From: Winogradskya humida
GTDB lineage: Bacteria; Actinomycetota; Actinomycetes; Mycobacteriales; Micromonosporaceae
Direction: 5' to 3'
Length of the DNA: 64,000 nt
Assembly (NCBI RefSeq): GCF_016862215.1
Contig: NZ_BOMN01000113.1
Span: forward strand, 62,001-126,000
Numbering within the stretch: position 1 is the first letter of the stretch; every line of letters begins with the position of its first letter. Positions 59,554 to 64,000 of the stretch are shown piece after piece. The notes under the pieces were generated by a model that did not search any database, had not been told where the DNA came from, and saw only the letters and a program-made list of their open reading frames with translations. The translations under genes and the position numbers were made by a program.

Positions 59554-60530
59554 CACGACGCACCGTCAGTGCTGACGGTAGGCGCGGGTGCGCACCGGCG
59601 CAGGACGTCAGCCGCCAGGTTCAGCAAAGCCCGCCGCGTGGCCTTCGCCAAAAGGCGTGCATCAATCGGTGCGGCGACCGCGAGCATCGGGTCGTACGGG
59701 ATGGGGTGCACCGCGGCGGCCACACCGGCCGCTTGCCGTAACACCGCCCGAACCTCGCCCGGGGTGCGTGGGGAGGTCGACACCACTACGAGCACCGGCA
59801 CCGCCGGTGTATGCGGTGTACGGATCCTCTGTTGGTAGGTCAGCAGCCGCAGGGCATGCTGGATGCTGTCCGGGGTTGCCCGAGCCACCAGCAGCGCCAC
59901 TGACGCGTCGGCCAGCACTCGCCAGACGCCGCGGATCTCGGCCATCATCAGGTCCAGCAGCACCAGCGGATACCACTGCCGCACGACTTCGACGACCGCC
60001 ATCGCCTCGGCGTGATTCGGCGGGTGCCGGTAGCGAGAGACCTCGACCTCACCGGCCAGAGCCAGCAACCCACTCGGGCCCTTCCGGGTCCACCGCTCGA
60101 CATCGGCGCGGCTGCGCAGGCGCGGCAGCTCCCGCAAAGCGTCCCAGACGGATCCCGACCCGGCGCCGACCCGTTCGCCAAGCCCTCCCCAAGCCCGCGG
60201 GTTGGCGTCGACAGCGACAACCGCTTCGGGAACAGCCAGGGCCAGCAGGCTCCCCAGCGCGGCAACCACCGTGGAGCGGCCGACACCGCCGTCGGCCGAG
60301 GACACCGCGAGCAGGCGACGGTGCGGAAGAGCGGCGGCAGCACGCCACACCTGTTCGGCGAGGCCAGCCGGCCCGAACTCGTGCGGCACCGGCCGTGCCC
60401 CGACGCCATCTACAACGCCGGAGATCGGGAGTTCACGTAGACGTGCAGGCAAGGGCGGGATGAGCTGTCTCGGAGCAAGGCCCTCGGGCTCGGCAATGAT
60501 GGCAGGTACGGAGGCTCCAGTCAGCGGCAT
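59553..60530 (-). CDS. ParA/MinD-like ATPase heading the transfer operon
   Basis: A 325-aa P-loop protein with a deviant motif ADGGVGRST (79-87), where canonical ParA has KGGVGKT. The signature lysine is Asp and the second lysine Arg, so ATP binding or hydrolysis may be altered. VVAVDANPRAWGGL (switch) and LVLLDLMMAEIRG follow. Relatives head actinobacterial transfer or type VII-like loci and may position the apparatus. ATG 60530 is preferred because the upstream extension is Arg/Ser-rich and unlike the family, though its ribosome-binding site is weak. Confidence 0.72.
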   Translation of the reverse strand: MPLTGASVPAIIAEPEGLAPRQLIPPLPARLRELPISGVVDGVGARPVPHEFGPAGLAEQVWRAAAALPHRRLLAVSSADGGVGRSTVVAALGSLLALAVPEAVVAVDANPRAWGGLGERVGAGSGSVWDALRELPRLRSRADVERWTRKGPSGLLALAGEVEVSRYRHPPNHAEAMAVVEVVRQWYPLVLLDLMMAEIRGVWRVLADASVALLVARATPDSIQHALRLLTYQQRIRTPHTPAVPVLVVVSTSPRTPGEVRAVLRQAAGVAAAVHPIPYDPMLAVAAPIDARLLAKATRRALLNLAADVLRRCAPAPTVSTDGAS

Positions 60531-61161
60531 GTCTGTCCCGAACGGTGGTCGCGACGACCTGCGGGAGATCCGTAACCGCGCGGGCGCGGATCTGCGACTG
60601 CAGGCCCCGGCCACGGCTGCGGCCGGATGATCGAGCGACGCGAACGAGCGACCATCGCCGGGAGACTTCGGTGGACGACTTCCGATCCGAGTGGCATATC
60701 GGCGCCAGAATCGGCCAGTGGTGAACGGTTCCGAGGTTCTGTCCAGCCGCGGTTGCTCAGGAGGCGAATGCTTGCGATCACCATTCGACAGTGCCGTGGT
60801 ACCAAAATTTTTGGCAGACGATGGGGGATGATGGGAGGTGATGATAAGTGACGTTATTGGCCTACGTAAATTCATCTCCCACGAGTGCGCCCGGCCGGAG
60901 CTCACCTCTTTGCCAGTGAACGGGTTCTGCCCGGCTAAACACTGCCGTGAACGGCCTCAGGCGTGAACGGCGACATCCGACGTAGGAATATCGCGGACGG
61001 CTGGCGCCTGGCAGCGAGCCCGTTCGGTCGCTGACGTTCGGGCTGCGTGCGGCAGAAACGCGTCGTCAGCTATTGGGCGCAGGAGGCCCACAAATTCCCA
61101 TAAGAGTGCATCGGCCCTGCCACCTCATTCAGTGGCAGGGCCCATAGGCGGAACGCTTTTT
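60531..61161. other. Promoter region of the transfer operon
   Basis: 631 nt without a credible gene. It contains a relatively AT-rich patch (CCAAAATTTTTGG at 60801-60813, a 13-bp palindrome) and GATGGGGGATGATGGGAGG short repeats at 60820-60840, suitable for operator sites. It also holds a hairpin at its right end (see 61113). The minus-strand transfer operon must be transcribed from here. Confidence 0.5.
61113..61142 (-). terminator. 11-bp hairpin after the small membrane-protein gene
   Basis: GGCCCTGCCAC and GTGGCAGGGCC with an 8-nt loop, 20 nt downstream of the 101-aa gene on the minus strand. No T-run on that strand, so it is only a probable terminator. Confidence 0.6.
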
Positions 61162-61467
61162 TTACTTGGGATCGTCAGCGGAGTACGGCCCGCGCCGGGC
61201 TTCGATACCGACGATGCGCGCATACCCTTCGACCAGCACGAAAGCGATCACGGCGGCAAACGACAGAGCGACGAGAGTGAAGAGGAAAATAGAGAAGACG
61301 CCATGGAAAAGTTTGAGCGCAGTAGGGGTGTCCTCGCCGGGGTCACCAATTCTCGGATCATAGAGATCGATGATCGCTAACGCGCCAGCAACGAGGCACA
61401 GGGTGAGGATCACGTGGAAGGTCAGCCGCCGTACCAGGTGGTAGGCCTCAAACGGGATCGGCTTCAT
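61162..61467 (-). CDS. Small two-TM membrane protein (101 aa)
   Basis: Helices VILTLCLVAGALAIIDLY (about 19-36) and VFSIFLFTLVALSFAAVIAF (about 57-76) are joined by an acidic loop, with a polar C-terminus (RRGPYSADDPK). Ribosome-binding site weak. Unknown function; same strand as the P450 gene but separated by 112 nt. Confidence 0.6.
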   Translation of the reverse strand: MKPIPFEAYHLVRRLTFHVILTLCLVAGALAIIDLYDPRIGDPGEDTPTALKLFHGVFSIFLFTLVALSFAAVIAFVLVEGYARIVGIEARRGPYSADDPK

Positions 61468-61579
61468 CTCAGCAGCCTAAGGCGGCGGCGCGCTGCGGCG
61501 ATCCGCGCTCGGAGTGACAGTCCGATACCGGGGGCGCGGTGCCGGCCGCGGCGGCGCCTGCGGAACGACCATGGCATGG

Positions 61580-62866
61580 TCACGGCTGTGCCACCGGTGG
61601 CAGCGTGCCGTGGGCGACCGGGCAGCGCACTGCGATGGTGGCGGGCAGGGCGGTGTGCTGGCGCACGCTTACGCTGGGCCGGAAACGGCGATCGTAGCCG
61701 GCCGCCAGGGTCAGGTCCGGTAGCCGGCGGGCCAGAACGCTCAGCGCGGTGGTGATTTCGATGCGGGCCAAGGCGGCGCCGACGCAGTAGTGCGCCCCGG
61801 CGCCGAAGCCCAGCTGTTGGCTGAGCCGGGCCCTGCCCGGCTGGAACGTCGCGGGCTGGTCGAAGACGCGCGGGTCGTGGTTAGCGGCACCGATCAGGAC
61901 CAGGCAGCGGGATCCGGCCGGGATCAGGGTGCCGTCGAGGTCGACGTCGGTGGTGGTGATGCGCAGCTGGCCGTCGATGGCGGGGCTGTGGCGCAGGGTT
62001 TCCTCGGTGTGCACGGCGGCGTAGTGCTCGTCGACTGCCAGTTGCGCCCATCGGTCGCGGTCGCGCAGCCCGTGCTCGAGGGCGTGCCCGACGGCGGCGG
62101 CCGTGCTTTCCCACCCGGCGACAAGCAGGGTGAGGACCAGCGCCGAGGTTTCCGGCAGGGTGAGCCGGTGGTCGTCGCCGTCGCGGTAGGACAGCAGGTC
62201 GCCGATCAGACCGTGGGGTTGCCAGTTGCGGTGGATCCCGGCGCGTAGTACGACGAGGTCGCGGCAGAAGTCCCACAGCGCGAGCAGCCCGTTGGCGGCG
62301 CTGATCTGGTCGTCGTCGTCGAGCCGGCCGCAGGTGAGGGCCGTGAAATTGTCGGCCCACGCGGCGATGCGGCTCATGTCGTCGGCCGGGATGCCGAGCA
62401 CGTCCAGCATCACGTAGAGCGGAAACCGGGAGCAGAACAGCTCGACCAGATCGACATCGGGCCAAGGCGTTGCGGCGACCTGGTGGGCAAGATGGTCAGC
62501 GAGTTGTTCAGCACGCCGCCGGACCACATCGGCCCAGAGCTGCTCGGCGCGTGTGGATGTGGTGGCGAACACCGCGATCAGTGCGGCCCGGGTACGGGCA
62601 TGCAGCGGCGGGTCGGCGATCACTGGCGGGGCGTCCAGCTGGGTCAGGGTTTTGGCCGCCCGTGGATGCAGCTGCTGCATCGGCGTCAGGGCGGGGACCG
62701 AGAAGCGGCGGGTGTCGGCGAGCACGCTGCGGGCGAGGTCGTGGCCTGCGATCAGCCACAGGTCGAGCTCGTCGTCATAGGCGACGTGCTCACCGCTGTC
62801 GAGAAGCCGTCGCCAGACGGCAGCCGGATCGGTGCCGTAGATGTCGCCAAAAGGTTCGAGGTGCAT
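61580..62866 (-). CDS. Cytochrome P450
   Basis: A 428-aa class I bacterial P450. The I-helix oxygen-binding motif is in VAGWESTAAAVGH, the K-helix ExxR in EETLRHS, and the haem loop reads LGFGAGAHYCVGAALARIE with ligand Cys361. It needs ferredoxin and reductase partners, none of which is encoded nearby, so host redox partners must serve. Substrate unknown; such genes usually belong to secondary metabolism or detoxification. ATG 62866 follows CAGGAGACCCTC. Probably cargo of the element. Confidence 0.92.
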   Translation of the reverse strand: MHLEPFGDIYGTDPAAVWRRLLDSGEHVAYDDELDLWLIAGHDLARSVLADTRRFSVPALTPMQQLHPRAAKTLTQLDAPPVIADPPLHARTRAALIAVFATTSTRAEQLWADVVRRRAEQLADHLAHQVAATPWPDVDLVELFCSRFPLYVMLDVLGIPADDMSRIAAWADNFTALTCGRLDDDDQISAANGLLALWDFCRDLVVLRAGIHRNWQPHGLIGDLLSYRDGDDHRLTLPETSALVLTLLVAGWESTAAAVGHALEHGLRDRDRWAQLAVDEHYAAVHTEETLRHSPAIDGQLRITTTDVDLDGTLIPAGSRCLVLIGAANHDPRVFDQPATFQPGRARLSQQLGFGAGAHYCVGAALARIEITTALSVLARRLPDLTLAAGYDRRFRPSVSVRQHTALPATIAVRCPVAHGTLPPVAQP

Positions 62867-62935
62867 GAGGGTCTCCTGTTAGAGGCCGTGGATCAGACGG
62901 ATGCGGGTTGGCAACTGCCACGACATGTGTGTCCG

Positions 62936-63571
62936 TCAGCCGTCGTGGGCGGCCGGTGCGAGGTGGCGGCCGGGGTCCTGCGGGATGCGCAACACCGGGT
63001 GCAGCAGCGGCCCGTCAGGCAGGTGATACGGCTCGGCGAGGCGGTAGCCGTATGCGGCGAACAGTCTCAGTTCGTCCTCACTGCCCGCCTCGGCTGCGGC
63101 CGCCAACCCAGCGGCGTCGAGGCGGGTGTGCCGGTGATCCAGCAGGGCGTGAAGGCGTAGGTCGCGCCGCTTCTGTCGGTCGACACCGATGTGGGTGAGG
63201 TGGTGATGCGCCGCTGCGAGGCGGTGATGGCTGCTGACGTGATCGGCCATCAGCATGTCGAGGCCGAACAGGCCGCAGGTGGCGACCACACGCTTTTCGT
63301 AGTCGAGCGGCTCCGGCAGCGCGGTGGTGCGATCCAGCCACACGGCCGCGCCGCTACGGTCAGCGAGCATGTCGACCATGCCGTAGATCAGGGCATGCTC
63401 GACCAGGATCGTATACCAGGCGTGCAGGAGCCGGGGCCGTTCCCGCGGGTCGGGCACAACCCATTCGGCTACCGGATCGTCGTGATGGGCTGCCGCGAGT
63501 ACGCCGGCGATGGTGTCGAGGTCGTTGGTGGTAGCTGAGATGACGGCGGGCAGACTGCCTGACACGTTCAT
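62936..63571 (-). CDS. GNAT-fold N-acetyltransferase-like protein, weakened CoA motif
   Basis: 211 aa. The N-terminal half (DPVAEWVVPDPRERPRLLHA, then GAAVWLDR) and the C-terminal TRLDAAGLAAAAEAG with LRLFAAYGYRLAEPYHLPDG are typical of GNAT acetyltransferases. Where the acetyl-CoA loop (Q/RxxGxG/A) is expected, the sequence is IGVDRQKRRDLRLHALL, without the glycines. It may bind CoA poorly or serve another role. ATG 63571 follows GCGGAGGACGTTTCG. 69 nt upstream of the P450 on the same strand, so probably co-transcribed. Confidence 0.7.
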   Translation of the reverse strand: MNVSGSLPAVISATTNDLDTIAGVLAAAHHDDPVAEWVVPDPRERPRLLHAWYTILVEHALIYGMVDMLADRSGAAVWLDRTTALPEPLDYEKRVVATCGLFGLDMLMADHVSSHHRLAAAHHHLTHIGVDRQKRRDLRLHALLDHRHTRLDAAGLAAAAEAGSEDELRLFAAYGYRLAEPYHLPDGPLLHPVLRIPQDPGRHLAPAAHDG

Positions 63572-63779
63572 CGAAACGTCCTCCGCAAAGACGGGCGGAT
63601 ATCCGGGATTCCGGGGGGCTCCGACCCGCGCGGCTCTGGACCCGAGCGGGCCGGGACTCCCCCTCCCGATGAAACTGGTGGCAGCCGACCGGCTACGCCA
63701 TAGATGTCGTGGTGGACTTCGAGGGCGGCTATAAGGTCGGCTTGTGCGTGCTGGCTGGTGTCGGCTTCGCGGTCGGTGA

Positions 63780-64000
63780 CTAGCTGCTGGAGCTAGGGGT
63801 CGTAGCTGTAGTCAGGTAGATGTGAACCTTGTCCTCAACGCGAGCGCTGGTCTGACTCAGCGTCAGGGTGAGCGGCAGCTCGGCCGTCGTGTTGCTGCCG
63901 ACGTCCGAAGCGACCGACCACTCGTAAAGAGCGCCGCCAGCAGGGACAACGCATCTAGACGTGGGACGACGTGCACCGCTCGCATAGGACAGTCCTCTTC
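63780..64000 (-). CDS. 3' end of an unidentified gene (partial)
   Basis: The last 73 codons of a minus-strand frame entering from the right edge: LSYASGARRP, LYEWSVASDVGSNTTAELP and SARVEDKVHIYLTTATTPSSSS, then TAG. It is beta-rich with a Ser/Thr tail, the look of an extracellular or virion/adhesin-type domain. Too short for identification. The 63572-63779 gap before it shows nothing recognisable. Confidence 0.5.
   Translation of the reverse strand, partial: RGLSYASGARRPTSRCVVPAGGALYEWSVASDVGSNTTAELPLTLTLSQTSARVEDKVHIYLTTATTPSSSS

Noticed and set aside
59553..60530. ParA partner for the ParB at 15.4 kb
   Set aside because: 45 kb away, embedded in the transfer operon and with a non-canonical P-loop; a partition pair is not supported.
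1..64000. CRISPR arrays and tRNA/rRNA genes
   Set aside because: No regularly spaced direct repeats and no recognisable T-loop/anticodon or rRNA sequence seen on either strand; the closest repeats (IS21 ends) are transposase sites.

Overview
High-GC actinomycete DNA, most likely from a large conjugative plasmid or integrative conjugative element (Micromonosporales, Frankiales or Pseudonocardiales type). The evidence is codon bias, DUF4192/DUF932/GP88/DUF5983-type plasmid genes, a bifunctional primase-polymerase, two SSB-like proteins, a ParB, a MobF relaxase and a complete-looking type IV secretion operon. No rRNA, tRNA or CRISPR array was seen. The species cannot be fixed from the window.

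Layout. 0.2-18.3 kb: plus-strand accessory block with a patatin-like lipase, a GP88 remnant, a GGDEF protein, a dprA broken by one in-frame TAG, two DUF4192 paralogues, a ComM-like protein with ruined ATPase motifs, zinc-ribbon proteins, DUF932 and ParB. Many genes are separated by strong hairpins directly in front of the next ribosome-binding site. 18.43-22.41 kb: an IS21-family element with 6-bp target duplication, tandem terminal repeats and two passenger ORFs, inserted in the loop of a perfect palindrome. 22.5-34.8 kb: primase-polymerase, two SSBs, small hypothetical genes, a PAPS-reductase-like gene with a frameshift, an FAD monooxygenase and a small protein with an SSB-type DIPF tail. 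34.8-40.1 kb: divergent accessory gene, candidate oriT and MobF relaxase-helicase. 40.1-46.0 kb: a probably inserted minus-strand module (membrane/coiled-coil protein plus a 1259-aa DUF4365-nuclease/helical-repeat/PIN-like protein) between a truncated gene and an integrase remnant; a candidate defence system. 46.2-49.1 kb: DUF981 membrane protein with MarR regulator, and a secreted hydrolase. 49.4-60.5 kb: eleven tightly packed minus-strand genes forming the conjugation (T4SS) operon, mostly with stop/start overlaps. 61.2-64.0 kb: membrane protein, cytochrome P450, GNAT-like protein and the end of another gene.

The most striking signal is a family of seven large stem-loop elements (about 2.6, 11.05, 24.15, 26.1, 27.6, 31.1 and 32.9 kb). 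They share the core ACATCTTGG...CCAAGATCTT, but have different yet self-complementary inner and outer arms. Each lies upstream of a plasmid gene, five of them 90-103 nt from the start codon. They look like a structured leader RNA or DNA-site family that may tie together ssb, DUF932, the GGDEF gene, the monooxygenase and three small genes. A second two-copy structured repeat (32.5 and 33.3 kb) lies downstream of two of these genes.

Several genes carry lesions: TAG in dprA, TAG in the 6.1-kb ORF, TGA plus frameshift at 26.7-27.4 kb, ATA where a start ATG is expected at 30.19 kb, and a frameshift at 29.57 kb. These suggest relaxed selection or sequence errors in the accessory region. The relaxase and T4SS genes are intact.
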